DNA of 64,000 bases from Kingdonia uniflora. Lineage: Eukaryota > Streptophyta > Magnoliopsida > Ranunculales > Circaeasteraceae. Shown in pieces: positions 43,701 through 58,700 of this stretch; within the stretch, counting starts at the first letter, position 1; the number at the start of each line of letters is the position of its first letter. The translations under genes were made by a program, and so were the position numbers. Location of the stretch: the NCBI GenBank assembly GCA_014058105.1, contig JACGCM010002205.1:4836001-4900000 (forward strand), in the 5' to 3' direction. Under the pieces are notes generated by a model that was not told the DNA's origin, did not search any database, and saw only the letters and a list, made by a program, of their open reading frames with translations.

Positions 43701-46700
43701 GGGTGTTTAAAGTTGTTTTATATAAATTTTACCTCAAAAAATAAAGTAGGACATGAAGATACTTGGTATTGAAATTTATTAAGTTCTGTGCATCATATGA
43801 TTCACCCTTATTATATGATAATAGTCTGTTTTTGTTTAACATTTGCGCTATGTTAATGTGTATATGTCTGTGATGACATGATATTGTATTTCCACCATAT
43901 TTAGGTCCCAGCTCTTTTATGTTGATTGCTGGTTTTTATGGAAAATTTCATGATAGCATTTATGCCTAATAGTGTTTGAACGTTTCTATCTGTTTTTTCT
44001 TCAGTGAAGTTGGTAATGAGGAAATTCTGAGTATACTCTGGAAGAAACACGAGAATGCCGTTGATAAGGTACTCATAGTAGTTACTTTTAACAGGACTTG
44101 TTTTGGGCCTTCACATTCTTTCTAATAATTAGTACACAAAATTACTAGATACATTAAAGTTCACAAAGAGGCCCTACTGTGAGAAGCACCTAAAGAATCT
44201 GTGAGTTAAGAATTTGTGAGTGGTGACACCAACTGCATGTAGTTAGTAGTTACTAAGAAGTCAATATTTTTGCGTACAACCTTTTCTTTTTCTTGGTTGC
44301 ATCTTGCATAGAACTTGTTTCTATCATTAAATTGTCAGATTTTCGCCAGCCCCAAGGCATTGCACATGCACAAGTTCGTTTCATGTAGAAAAATTGCTTT
44401 GAGATTAAGGTTAAGCTGCACACATATAATGGTACTGTGAAGAAACTATTTTTGTTTCTTAAGAATATGAATAATACTTTATTGATCAAGAGAAGAAACT
44501 TTATGAGATGGAAATATTACAGCCCAAAGGCCAAGCAAAAGAAAAAAAACAAGATGCTCGACTTTACACGGAGTCCGTGGTAAGTAGGTATTTCCACCGG
44601 GTTACAAGATCTTCAAATGTGACCCCCTTTATGACGCTGATGGCCAATACAAGATAGATAAATCACTAAAAATAGATAATAAACCACTAAAAATGACAAC
44701 GTACTCTTAATAAAGGTAAGACAACCTCCCTTAGATACCATTTTTCTTTTCCATAAAACCAACTTCTTATTAAAACGCTCGATAACCGGATCTCAAATCT
44801 CAACACACCATGAAGACGCCCCAAGGGGCATGCCGAGATTGGTGGTGGGTAAAGTTTTTGTTTCACAACCTAAAGAAGCGATTAGATTGCCAATGTCGTG
44901 ACCCCTATAGCTTTACTTTTTGTCAAGTTTACTTGTTGAAAGCTTAATAAAGATGTTTAACCTTCATCTGATCATGCCCCATAAAGAAGATAGTATCGTC
45001 TACAAATTGAAGGAGGGTAATCTTTAGGCTCCTCGCATTTTCCCTAAATCCATGCAACAAGCCCAAGTCTCTTGCCCTACAAGTCAATCTGCTTAAAGCC
45101 TCCTCCGCCATAATAAACAAGAAAAGAGATAACGGATCACCCTGTCGAATCCCCCTTGAGCTTGGAAAAAACCATGTCGAGACTCCATTAACCACGATCG
45201 AGAACTTTAGTGTTGACATACAAATTCTAATCCAGTTTTTAAACCTTTCACCAAAACTCATCTTCATTAGAACATACATTATAAAGTTCCAACTGGCATG
45301 ATCACATGCCTTCTCAAAGTCAATTATGCAAGCCACTCTTGGAACTCTCTCCCTCAACCTAGAGTCTATTAAGCTCCCTCCCTTCTTTAGCCCTCAAAAG
45401 TAAATTTGCAAGCCAACCAATTGCCTTTGGCGAGAGAAATAACTTAGCCGAGAGAAGATCGAGAAACTGGAATAGAAAAAAATCTTGAAAATCTCAAAAA
45501 TTTGGCAAAGATACGCCTTTTGCCTCCATTACCAAACTCTTTTTTTTCTAAGCTCTCAACGTTTCTGCTAAGAAACTATATTACGAAGAGAAGATTAAAT
45601 GTGAGACTTAATGTTAAAGGGCAATTCTAAAGGAAAGGAGGGAGATTCTGTTAGGCTATTTATCTTGAAGATTTCCGGAGGCTTGGATTAAGGCAATGAG
45701 AACACAAGTTTTGACAACTAAAATGACAATGTTTTTTTAATTGCGGGAGCACATAAAAAGCAAATGTTATGGAACATAAATTTGAACATTGAGAATGTTT
45801 GTTTTTTTAGGAATGATTTTATTTCGCGAATGCCATTGAGAATGTTTTCCTTCATGAGTAGATTTTCCTCATAAAGTTTGATTATATATAATACTTCGAA
45901 CTCCGTAAAGCTGCCTCTCAACTTAATGGTGGAAACTGATTCTGCAATTAGCTTGAATTTGAGTTGGAAACATTCGGGGTTGAAAATTTTGGAATACGAT
46001 CAAAAATTTGTGAGATGAGATGATATAGTCATAATGGGGAACATTGTCAACGGTCATATATGTATTCCATAACCTCTAACTTATTTTCTTCAACGATTGA
46101 AAAGTTTTTCTCGAATTAAACCAAGTTGGTGGAAGTTTTCCGTTGGACTTGTTATTTCTTGGTCGTACCATTATTTTAGGCAAAAAAATCAATCATTAGT
46201 AATTCTCCACAAATTGTTAGTAATCACACAAAATCCAGATAGGAGATTCAAAGAGAATTTTCAATTTTTGGAGAGATTCTTTCTGTTCTTGATCCGTCCA
46301 ATGAGGAATAATTTTTCCTTTCTTCCTTTCGGATCTCACACATCTGGATTTGATTCTCGATGAATGTATATATGTTTCGAGATTTATGACGTGATTATTT
46401 GTAGACCAGTATATGAAGAGTAAATTTAAGTTTTTTACTCTATGGACTGTAGATTTATCCCGGCTGAATGTAAGCTACTATGATGTGTATGTGTATATAT
46501 AAAATTTACAGTCAACTTAGGAATCTAAAGAACCAGGAAAATCTGCAAGCCCGTGTGCGGATCAGATTATATTGTGTTTGGGTTAGGTGTATGTTGATCG
46601 GATCCGAAATAAAGTAAAATCTAGATCCGGTTCAATAAAAAAAAGTTATTCGAAGTTCGATTCATTATTAGTTTTAATTAGATCTAGCAAATATATTTTA

Positions 46701-49700
46701 TCCTAACTAGTTTCTTGTGTCATGTTTATATTTTGTTAAATATGTAGGTGGAGAAGAGAAAGTTATTTTATGTTTTCTTGAAGCAATTCCTTCTTGTTTA
46801 CAATACTTGGAATCCTGTACATTCCGGACAATTGTCGGAGCCGGCCACCAATTATCCTCCAGGTTCTGTTGATATTGTAAAAGGCTGTTCTGTTGGTCAT
46901 CCGCCTGAAATTATTCTTGTTCTAACTCAAGAACTTGCAGAGATAACTGCTCTTGTAACTGAATGTAAGTAAAGTCCGTATGTTGCTTACCATACTAATT
47001 TCTTTGGTTCTTGCTTCCATTATTTTTCTTTCTATCTTTTCGTAGTAAATAACATTATTGATACATTTAGGGTATGATCTTCTATTTTCTATAGCAACTT
47101 AACATGATTGTATAAACTTAATTAATATTCAAAGTTTTTTGTTGGTACATTCGTTATAATTATATGTCGAAGAATTTGTCTATTTTTATATGTGATTTGG
47201 ACATTATTGTTTGTTTGCTTGTTATGCCCCCCGTTTTCTTAAATTTTTAGAGAAATTAAAAAATAATTTTAGTAAAAAATGCTTAATAATCGGAAATTCT
47301 ATGAAGTTATTGAAAAACAGGGGTAAATATCCATTTTTCGATTGTATTAGTTACTCCCCCTTCAAAACCTTTATTTATCGATAATAACTTCATTGTGAAC
47401 TTAACTTATTCAACTAATTGTTGTAGGAATTAGTTGCACAACTTCAGTTAATTTTTTTCTCTTACTGTTTCTTCTGTAATTCAGTAAACACAGTAAACAC
47501 AGATTCCGCTGAATCAACATCATACCAATCACGGACTTCTCTTTGTTTGAACATAATCTCTGAAGGGTTGCCTGTCTTGGATGGGTTGACAATTGTAACT
47601 CGTTCAATGCACAATTGCAGAGTTTTTGGTTACTATGGAGGGATACAAAAGCTTACAGCTCTAATGAAAGGTATTTATCATTTCTTTTCATTGATTTTTT
47701 TCTTTGCTCATCTCATTTCGATCTTTGCAAGAAAAAGTGGACCATCTAATAAATCGTAGCATAGTTTAAGGGGTTGCACAAATTGTTAACATTTAATGTA
47801 GACTACCGACGCATGGATAAATAACTCGTTACTAATGATGGTATCTATAACTTCCAAGTTTATGTGGTGGCAGCTTTAATCATGTTTTTGTGGCCATTTC
47901 TCATCTGAAATTGAAACCCAAGTTCACATAAGTAAATTGTTTTCCAATTATAAAAAAATCACTTAAGAATGTATATATTTCAGAGAACATCATTAAATCC
48001 ATCTTTGGTAGTTGTCCAGTCGCGGATGGTGTGGAATCATTTTCTTAATCTCTTAGTATTTCTTGGGATTTTGGTCAAAATTTTATTTCTTCCTTAAAAT
48101 CGTGGTGGGCAAGCTGTTTATAAGGAATACGGGAAGAGTTCTTTGTGACCTTACTCCGTTTGCTATTGGATGGGTTTTATGGAAGGCGTGGAATGATAAA
48201 CACTTTGATGGAAATATTAAGTCCGTGGAAGCAATCATTCTCGATGTATACACGACTCGATTGTATTGGTCTTCTTCTTCCATTGTCATGAAAGATTTCG
48301 GTTTGAAGATCATGCGACATCATGGAACATTTAGTTATTACAGGTCCGACGCGATGCTCAGTGATTTGCATTATTTTTTCTTTTCTTTTGTCTTTGAGTT
48401 GTAATCTTTCCACCTCGGAAAGTTTCGTTGAGATCATCAATAAAGTATTTTACTTTCTAAAAAAACAAGTTTTGAGGGAGAGAAGATAGATTCAAGGGTT
48501 CAATGGAGGGTTTGGAAGATATAGGAGAGAGGCGTATGGTAGTAAGGTTTGAGAAAAAGAAAAGGGAGCAAGGAGTTTGGTGTAAAGTGATTTTTTTGAA
48601 TGTTAGTTGATTTTGGAGACCAATCTTTCCCTCAAATAATTGCAATTTTGACTATAATAAATGCCACAAAATCTTCATTTGCAGATATGCATATGGTCTA
48701 CCCATCTTTTTTCTAGCAACATTTTAGATACCCCAAACATCATCTTTCCCTTGTTTTTCCTTGTTCAAATGTACATCTTTCTGGGTTTTATAAAAGATAT
48801 ATGGGCAGATACGTCTTGTACCATGTTAAAATTCGAGGAAAAATAAAATTAGGCAGGACACTGAGGGGAAATACTCACATCATAATAAAAAAAACAAATA
48901 CTACTAAGAAAATTGTAAAAAATTCACCAAATAGGACGTAAATACATTAGGTGAATTAAAACCTTTTTTTTCCCCCAAAAAATAAATATTTATAAGGAAA
49001 TAAGGTTTTGCTAAGTGGATACCTGAGTACCAGGTGGCTGGCCAGGACACTTAACCTCAAGATAGTTGAATGTAACTCTAATGCAATGTCAAATAAAGGA
49101 GCATAGGGTGGTGCAACAGCCCTTCGGTCGGAGCGGCTGGTGGAGTCATTGTTACGTAGGATTAGAAGATTCTGGAGTCTGATAAGGTTTTTGTGGGCAG
49201 CTTCCCTGGTCTCAGTTTACGACAATGGCTTTATGTGTGATATTAAGTTTGTCAAAGTCAGAACTTTCTAAATGGTCTGACATTCTATAAGCTCTCCTCA
49301 GCATGGAGACTATCCTCACCAAGATCAGCCTTTTCAGAAACTTCTTGATCCACATGGTTGACCATTGATATAGACACATGTCAAATTCATTAAGTCACTG
49401 ATCCTGATCCTGATCCCTCCATGTATATGTAGATGAGTCATATCAAATATGTTTGTACCAAAAGTGAGCCGGGTTTGAGTAGTCCCCATTGCTTGTATTG
49501 CAACTAAAGAGAGCTGCAAGCCAAAGCCTTCCTCTAAACATAAAAGAAGGGCGAACAAGCAAGAGGGTCTGTGCGATAGCAAAGACTGCTACTTTGTTTT
49601 GATAAGATTCATTTAATTAAATGTGTCTCCTTGTAAATGGCTACTACGTCTTAGTATCTTACTTTCTACTGAATAGGGATTTTATTGATTAACGATATGG

Positions 49701-52700
49701 AGTTTTTTTTTATTGCAGCTGCAGTTGTCCAACTCAAAGCGTTCAATGGTGCAGTTGTTTCCGATGATAACAATTTATCAGACCTTAATGTAGAGAAGAC
49801 TAAATTATTGCAAAAGATACTTGTATACGTGGTTTCAGTAATTTGTAGTTTCGTCGATCTGAACCCAAATGTGTATGAGAGAGCTCAGGTGTACACTAAT
49901 ACAGTGGAGTTTTCTCTTCCAAGTGGCGACGCGTACACAACAAATCCATCAAGTAGTGGAAAAGATCATGTTTCTGCAACAGGGCTTCATTGGCATCAGA
50001 AGGCAGTTGTATCAGTGACGGAAGCCGGTGGCCTTACTTGGTTAGTAGGTAAGGTATGCCGTTAACCAGTTTTGTGTAGTATATTGGTTGATTAAAAAGA
50101 GATAGGTACATGCATAGGTTATCGTCACACGCAAAATGTTTACACTTCTATCTCTAGTTCTTTATTATTTTGATAAGTAACTACTAAGAAAAAGCAGAAA
50201 ATATTCTAAGAGCCTAAAAAGGGCATAGGAGCAGAGGCATTATATGAAGTTGCATGACATTCCTGCGAGGTTGGCACCCCATGCAATTTCAATCAGTTGC
50301 AGCTCCTATACAAAAATTACAAGAATTGAATTTAGCTACAAGATTTGAAATAGTCCCCATAAAAGGGGTGGGTGGTACATTATAAGGGAGTGAGTAATAT
50401 ATAGACGGAACGATGAAGAGCTGATGAGTGATACCAATGAAATAGGAAATGCTAGTAAGAAAAAGCAGAAAATATTCTAAAAGCCTAAAAAAGGTATAGG
50501 AGCTGAGGCATCATATGAAGTTGCATGACATTTCTGCCAGGTTGGCACCCCATGCAATTCTAATCATTTGCAGCTCCTATACAAAAATTACAAGAATTGA
50601 ATTTAGCTACAAGATTTGTAATATTCCCCATAAGGGGACTCAATCCTATCCATAAAAGTGAGCCTGCCAATGTGAATTTCCACAGCTCAATTAGGAAGTC
50701 TGCAAATGAATATGTAACTGCCAAGGAATGGCATTGTTTTTAAAGGCTTCGATAGCAGCTTCAGAATCAGAGGTCACTCAAACATTTGGAACCTGCATCT
50801 CTCTTGCTTGCTTTAGCCCATCAATTATAGCTACACATTCTGCAAAGTATGCAGTAGTATAAGGCAGGTTTATCACAACCACAGCGGACACTTGACCTTC
50901 ATGACACCTTAAGACAGCACCACTTTTCCCAATGCCTGGGTTTCCATTAGATGCTCAATCACAGCATATTTTTACTTCACCAGCTCTTAGAGGGATCCAA
51001 ATACAAGATTTAAAAGTTGGGGCATTATGCAGCCTGCAGACAGCACCAATACTTTTGATAATCTGTAGATCTGATGGGAAGTTGAACATCACTACAGTAC
51101 TCAGATCAGAGTACTCTTAAACATCCATCAAAATCTGTCTTTTCAGACAAGTTATAGAGGCCTGTAAGTTTTTAAACAAAACAGCATTTCTAGTTAGCCA
51201 TACATGATAGTGTGAGATCAAAATAAAAGATTTCCACAAGTCTTTCACCAAGGGGCTAACGTTTTTGGCCAAGTGCACCAAATCCTTTAAGTTGTCAGCA
51301 TTTCCACCATTAAAGCAGAAGAGATTAAAGCCCCACTCCCTAATTTCTGTCATCCATTCGCAGTCCCAGAATAAATGATTAGTAGATTTTGCATCTTTAT
51401 AACAAAAGTAGGCAGTGATTTCCCTTCTTTCTTGCAGCACACTCTCAGTAGGAATTGTTGGAGTATATAGTGTCTACATAGAATCATCCTTTAGTCCCAC
51501 ATTGGTTAGTAATAGAAGTAGTTTAGTGACCCTGCTATATAAAGAAACCCCTGCTATATAAAGAAAGAGCTATATAAAGAAAGAGCAGTAAAGCTTGTAA
51601 TAATTAGAATCTTGGAATATCAATATTTTCCTCCCCTTTTTCTTATTTCTACAAGAATTGCATTGTGACCACCCAAAATTGGAATTCTTGGGCTTTACCG
51701 GAGATTTCCAGACAAATCTGTACCACCGTACCTTAGGCCTTTTTGATCTGAATTCATGAAAAACAGACTTAGCTGAAAAGATTCCCTTTGAGTGAGGGCA
51801 TCTAAGCACGTCTATCTTGTCGTGTAGAATCTGTAGTGATAGTAGAGAAATCAATCCCCATGTGAGTAAACATGTTGTGAAGGTAGCTCAGGATGCTGAA
51901 TGAACCCATTCATCAAACTTGAGTTCACAGTGGTAATATTAAAGCTGTCAACCCCTAGAACTTGATTTCTAAGAGCTGTATGAGAGATCCAATGGTCATT
52001 GCAGGTTTTGAGACGGTGGTAATATTTTTTTTTGAAAATGTAAATTTTTTTTTTTTTTTTTGGAATGTAAAAATAATTTATTGAAGAACGAAGCGAAACT
52101 TTATGCGGTGAAAAAATTACAACCCGAAGGCAAAACAAAAGAAAAAGAAGAAGTGATACCCCTAAACATCACTATGGATTCGTAAAATTTAAATTTTTCC
52201 ACCGTGTCACAAGATCTTCAAACCAAACCCCTGTCATGAAAATAGAAGAAGAAGACGAATACAAGATAGTCGTGTTAACGTCAAGGATACGTTAAGGATG
52301 ATAGCTTCCATGTTCTTCCTCTTTTCATTGAAGTGCCTATCATTTATCTCCTTCCATAAAACCCATCCAATAACATACGGGGTAAGGTCCCAAAGAACTT
52401 TTCGAATCTTCCTCCTAAATGGCGTGCACCACCACGATTTTAAGGAAGACACAACCCCTTTCAAAATCCCAAGAAATACCGAAAAGATTAGGAAAATGAT
52501 TCCACACCATCGCGGTTGGACACTGTAAGATTACGTGATTAATATCCTCATCTGCAGTATCATAAAGAAGATACAATGGATCCACATTCATACCTCTTCG
52601 TCTTAATTGATCTTTAGTCGTTGCTCTCCCCCCCCCCCCCAATAAAAGAAAACAACTTTGGACGGGATATCTTTCTTCCAAACCAAACGTCTCGGAAAAT

Positions 52701-55700
52701 CCGCGGCTTGATACTCACATCCTGTGCTTTCTTGCTTCCACCAAGTGACTACACAAACTTCACCGTGAATATCCCGTTCTCAGGCCATTTCCATTTCCAT
52801 TTGTCTTCCACCAATCGAATCGTAGGCGAGGTAACTTTTAGAATCATAAACTCGAGATCCTTAGGCTCCCTATCAAAAATCTCTCTTCGAAAAATGAAAT
52901 TCCAACACACCGTCTCCCCTCTATTTCGTAAAACTCGATCACTCTCTTAAGCTTTAAATCACAAGTATTATATAGCAAAGAATATATTAGAGCCAATGGT
53001 CTTGAATCACCCCAGACATCGTGCCAAAAGCTAACCCTCTGCCCATTTCCAATATTAATGCCAATACCTTCTTTAAGCTTATCACACGTATTATAAATTG
53101 ACATGGTGGATTTGTTTAGGAGCCAGTCAGATTCCCCAATCCTAAACTTAGCTTTAATTACATCAGCCCATAAGTCATTCCTATCATTACAAAATCTCCA
53201 CAACCACTTCCCAAGCAAGCAGAGCCGTATTCATCGTAGTAAAGAATTTAAGCCCCAAACTGCCAACTTCTTTTTCCATACAAATTGCTTCCCATCTCAG
53301 TAAATGGAGTTTTCGAGTTCCTTCAGTGCCATTACAAAAAAAGTTTCTAACAATCCTTTCGAACTTAGATGTAATAGACGCTGGTAAATGGAATAAAGAA
53401 AGGTAGTAAATTGGTAAGCTTGACAAAGTACTCTTAACATGCATAAGTCGCCCCCCTTGATAACATCTTTCTTTTCCACAAAGCCAAGTTCTTACCAAAA
53501 CGTTCAATAATTGGATCCCAAATCTCAACACACCGAGAAGAATCCCCAAAAGGCATACCAAGGTAAGTCGAAGGAAGTTTTCCTGTGCCACAACCTAAAG
53601 AGAAAGCCAAATTCCCAATGTTAATGCGGTTTCCAACTCCCATAACTTTTCTCTTTGTCAAGTTTGAACGTAAACCAGAGGCCAGCTGGAAGCTCAATAG
53701 CACAAACCGAAGGTGTATGATCTCAGCTGAATTCTGCCCTACAAAGAAGATAGTATCATTTGCAAACTGAAGGTGAGTGATCTCTGTCTCCTCTTCATTA
53801 ACCCTAAACCCATGAATCAAACCCAGGTTTCTAACCCTACAAGCCAACCTACTTAAGGCCCCCCCCCTTCGCTATAATGAATAAAAAAGGGGACAAATGA
53901 TCACCCTGTCGAATTTCTCTAGAACTGGAGAAAAACCCTCCCGGAACTCCATCAACCAAAACTGAGAACTTTGTTGTTGATATGCAAACTTTTATCCACC
54001 TCCTCCACTTTTCTCCAAAGCCCATCCTTTTCAAAACATATAAAATAAAGTTCCAACTAACATGGTCGTAAGCCTTCTCAAAGTCAATTTTGCAAACCAC
54101 GCCCGACACTCCATCCCTCATCTTAGAATCGATGAACTCGTTGGCAATGAGAACGCCATCCAGGATTTGTCGATTGGAGACAAAAGCCCCTTGAAATCTC
54201 AAAATTACAGCGCCCATCATAACTTCCAATCTCCTTGTCAAAGCCTTAACTAAAATCTTGTAAACACCGCTAATAAGACTTATAGGCCTAAAGTTCTAAA
54301 GTTCCCAAGCTCCAGAGGACTTAAGGATAAGCTTAAGAAAAGTCCTATTGAGCCTCCAATCCAAGAAACAAGTTTGATGAAACTCCTTTATTGTAGCCAT
54401 AACGTCTTCACGAAGAATATACTAGCATTTGTTAAAGAATCGCATTAGATATCCATCCGGCCCCGGAGCCTCATGGCCACCACAACTCCTCATGGCCACC
54501 ACAATCTCTTCTTCTTCAAAAGGACTCAAGCCAATCTGCCTGTTCTGAGCCGATGCCGTCGAATTCCACACCGTCAAGTCTGGGTCTCCAATGATGAGGT
54601 TCCTTATACAAACACGAATAGTATTCGACAACATGTTTCCCTAATTATATTTTTATCCTTTACTAAATGATCATCAATCTGCAACTTAGACATACTATTG
54701 ATCTGATGTCTCCCATTGGCTACTAAGTGAAAAAACTTTGTGTTGTTGTTTCCTTCTTTCAGCCACTTCACTCTAGATCGTTGCTTCCATTTTATTTCCT
54801 CCCAAAGCAATATCTTTTGGATCTCCATCTTCTTATTTCCCCTTACCGTAATTTCAGTTTCAGTCAAAGTTCCGCCTTCTTCCCACTTGTCCATTCCTTT
54901 AACTTCTTCCATAGGAGTATGCATTTTCAGCTCTATTCTACAAAACTTAGTCTTACTCCACTCCTTCAACTTAGTCTTAATGCTGTCAACCCCCAAAAAT
55001 TGATTTCTAAGAGCTGTATGAGAGATCCAATAGTCATTCCTGATAGAGGTTTTGAGACCATTCCCCACTTGCCATAGCACCTTATCTTGCATTTGCTGAA
55101 AGACCTCTCTAATCCCAGCCGAAACTGAAGAATTTTTTGTGAGTGTTGATCATAATCCCTTTAGCTGTGAAGAATTTTTCTTTCATTAAAGAAGCCCATG
55201 CACTATTTTCTTAGATCATATCCCATCCCATCTTCAACAACATAGACTGGTTAATTTCTTGTAAGCTCTCACACCCAAACTACCTTCAGTTAATGGCTTC
55301 CATACTTTCTTCCACCCCACTGTTAGGAAAAAACCTACATTGTATGAATATGGTCAATCGTACATGTGTTTGGTCGACCATGCTAATGTAAATACCGCGG
55401 AAGACTAAGATATGTATCACTAATTTAATTTGATTTGGAAGGATTAAATCCAAGATTTGATGCGAAGTAGTGAATTTATGAAGTAACAGTTAGATCCATT
55501 CACCCCTCCAAAAACAAAACATTTAGAATATTGAGACTATTGGGTGGTATAGTAGATATGGTTAACTTAGAAAATAACATCTTTTTATGGCCATCCTAAT
55601 GTTAATTTTTCACATTTTCCTTTCTGATGTTCTTTATCTTACAAAATTCATTTTTATTTATTTATTTATTTCAGATCTCTTACGTGTTATTAGAAGATTG

Positions 55701-58700
55701 AGCATGAAAGAACAATGGATAGATATGTCACTTCAGTACTTGACTTTGTGCACTCTTAAATCCGCATTATCTGAAAATCCACGGGCTCAAAATCTTTTTA
55801 GAAGCACTGGAGGACTTGAAGTTCTATTAGATGGACTTGGTTTTCCATCAATCCATGCATTTGTATCACATAATATGTTTGGTACTAATATTGACAGGTA
55901 GTTACATGCTGCAGCATATATTTCTTATATATTTAACTGCCCTTTATTTGCTTATTTTATGAACTCGGTAAAAATTACTGCTAAAGAAAAGGTCTTTTGG
56001 ACTTCGGACTTTATGAAAAATGGCCAATTTTTGGGATAATCCCCGATTGTCACTCCAAGACTTTAAACGCTATTCGGGCCATTTTGATAGTTGATTGGTC
56101 ATTTACCCATATGGTCAACACTACTCTTTACTCTAAGTCAACAGTAAGTCACGCGTAAAAGTCGATATGCCACGTCGTTTAAGTTTGGATGCTACCTTAT
56201 TGACACACTTATCGAGATCTAATCAATCAATCCAGTGGTACGTATTTCGTCTTCCTCGACAATCCTAAAACCATTCTTCTCCAATTCAAAACGGCTGAAC
56301 TCTAATCCAAAAACCACCCATCTCAAACTCAAAAGTATTGATCCTACTCGAAAATCAACCTCCAACCCACCCAAATACCACGTACTCCCATCCTTAAACC
56401 ACGCCTACTTATTTCACATGATGGGTTCTCATCATCTGTACGATTCTGGTTTGTATCATCATATTGGTATCGATTATGGTGCTCTTGGTGTTGCATATGG
56501 GAAAGGTGATTTAGTACATATCATAACAAGGGTGGAAGAAGAGTAGATATGTGACGTAAATCAACTTCTGAGTATGATGCCCTCCATATCTTATTAGAAG
56601 GAGAAAAAAATGTCTTTGTCACAAAATGTTAGGCACAACCATCTTCTAAAATTATTTATTCCAAGATAATTACTTGTTTTGGTATCTAAGGATGAATATT
56701 TCATTGCCTATAATTTGATGGCTGCATGCAGGTTCCATCTTCGATTGATAGATGATCAAAGATAAATTATCTTGCTTGATACAACTGTATATGCACAAAG
56801 GGTATATATTTGGTGCGATACACCTGTATAAGTTTGCGACATAAAATTATAGACATGAGATTTGGTTTTGGGATGTGATTGAGTGTTATTTGGGTTGGTT
56901 GGTTTTGGAGTGGGGATTAGTAGCTCTGGGTTTGAGATTGGTGGTTTTAGGATCGGGGGTGGATGGTTTTTCAAAAGTGGTTTTGGATTGGAGAAGCATG
57001 GTTTTAGATATGTCGTTGAAGGCAAACTATGTTCTATTGGATTAGTTTATTACATCCTGAGTGGTAATTGCAAGTAAGTTTGTTAATGATGAGGCATCCC
57101 AACTAAAACGACGTGGCATGCTAACTTTTACAGATTGCTTGATAATGGCTAAGGCTAAAGGGTAATCTTAACCATTTGGCTGGTTTATACGGCTGAAATA
57201 GCCTACATCTAAATACGACAATCAAGGGGGTTAAGCGCAAACATTGGTGTTCTCATAGGGTCCGAAGTGTAAATATCCATGAAAAAACCTTGACGGGCAC
57301 CATCGGATTACTTTGTGTTATTTTTCTTTTCAGTGATTGCATTTTACTAATGTGTTTAAAAAATTTGCATGTATCACCAAAAAATATCTCAAGAGGCAGC
57401 AAATGGGAATGTATAAGAAAATGCAAATGCTATTAATATCAAGCTGTAATATGATTTTTTATTTGATTCATTTGATCTTTCGTAATGATAGTAGTTCTTG
57501 TGAATATCGTATTGGTAAATGTAAATTGAATATGAGAATCAAATTCCGAGATTCTTGGGAAGATTAATATATACAAAAAGATGAGCACTAGGTGATAATA
57601 ATGGCTAGAGAGAGTTTTAGAAAAAAAGTGGCAATTGCCAATGCCTAAAAGAATCTCATACTCGAATCTCATATATATAGGAATTTAAGAAGATTTGTTA
57701 TACAATGTGAAGATAGAGATCGGACATGATCCGCATTGACATAGTAGAGACACAACTATAGTTGTCAATAACCAACAACTATAGTTGCTCAATAATACAA
57801 CTATGATTGATGTATAGTAATAACTAACAATTATTGTTAAAGCTCTTCTTTAAGCAGGTGCGTGATATCTAGCATTGCCCAACTTGGACATAAAACGATC
57901 GACAACCATCTTGTTAACTCTTTGATAACATTGTATAATTGCTGGTAAGTGGGAGCAAATGGAGTGTAGATCTGTCAAGATATGATCCTCCCACAATTAA
58001 AATGTGTCGATTTATCTCAATATGCTATGATTATGTTACCTTGGGGTTGGACCAAATGCGGTATAAATCTATTAGGATATAATCCTCTCACAAATAAAGA
58101 CAATCAACCTTAATATGCTTAAAAAGGGAGATAAACTGAAATGCCTAAATGAAGTGTATTAAGTTATTGATACTAAAACATATCTTATGATAACTCCCAC
58201 TTAGAATCACCCAAGTGACGATTTTGCTCGGCACATGTGAATATTTATAGAAAAGAGAGAATAAAGAGAGAGAGAGAGTTATTCAATCTACTCGTGGTAA
58301 TATTTATTTATTTGGAAAGCAGGGAATTATAATTACTCATTCTTATATTAAATAAGGAAAATAGGAAATTTGCACCGTCGTGTTCTGTTGATTGTACATA
58401 TGTGGTCTAATGTTCTGTTGACTCAACATTTTAGATGACCAATGTATACCTTACTGTCAACCAAGGTAGTCTGCTGCGAAAATGCGAATCACATCACATT
58501 ACATCTCCATCACAAAATAATTGCTAAATCAATTAAACGGTACTAATATACGATTCAATTACTAAAAGTATAAGCTTTATAATAAGATTAACATAAGAGA
58601 TACGAGAAACGAGATACTCAATTATCTTATTGCAAGCAAAACCTAAAATATGAAATTCCTATATTCCAAAAAATCTTATTAAACCTACGATTTGTTAGTT

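Noticed and set aside
54727..55077. Plus-strand ORF of 116 codons
   Set aside because: It is antisense to the pre-RT part of the LINE and is Ser/Phe/Leu-rich, typical of a shadow frame.
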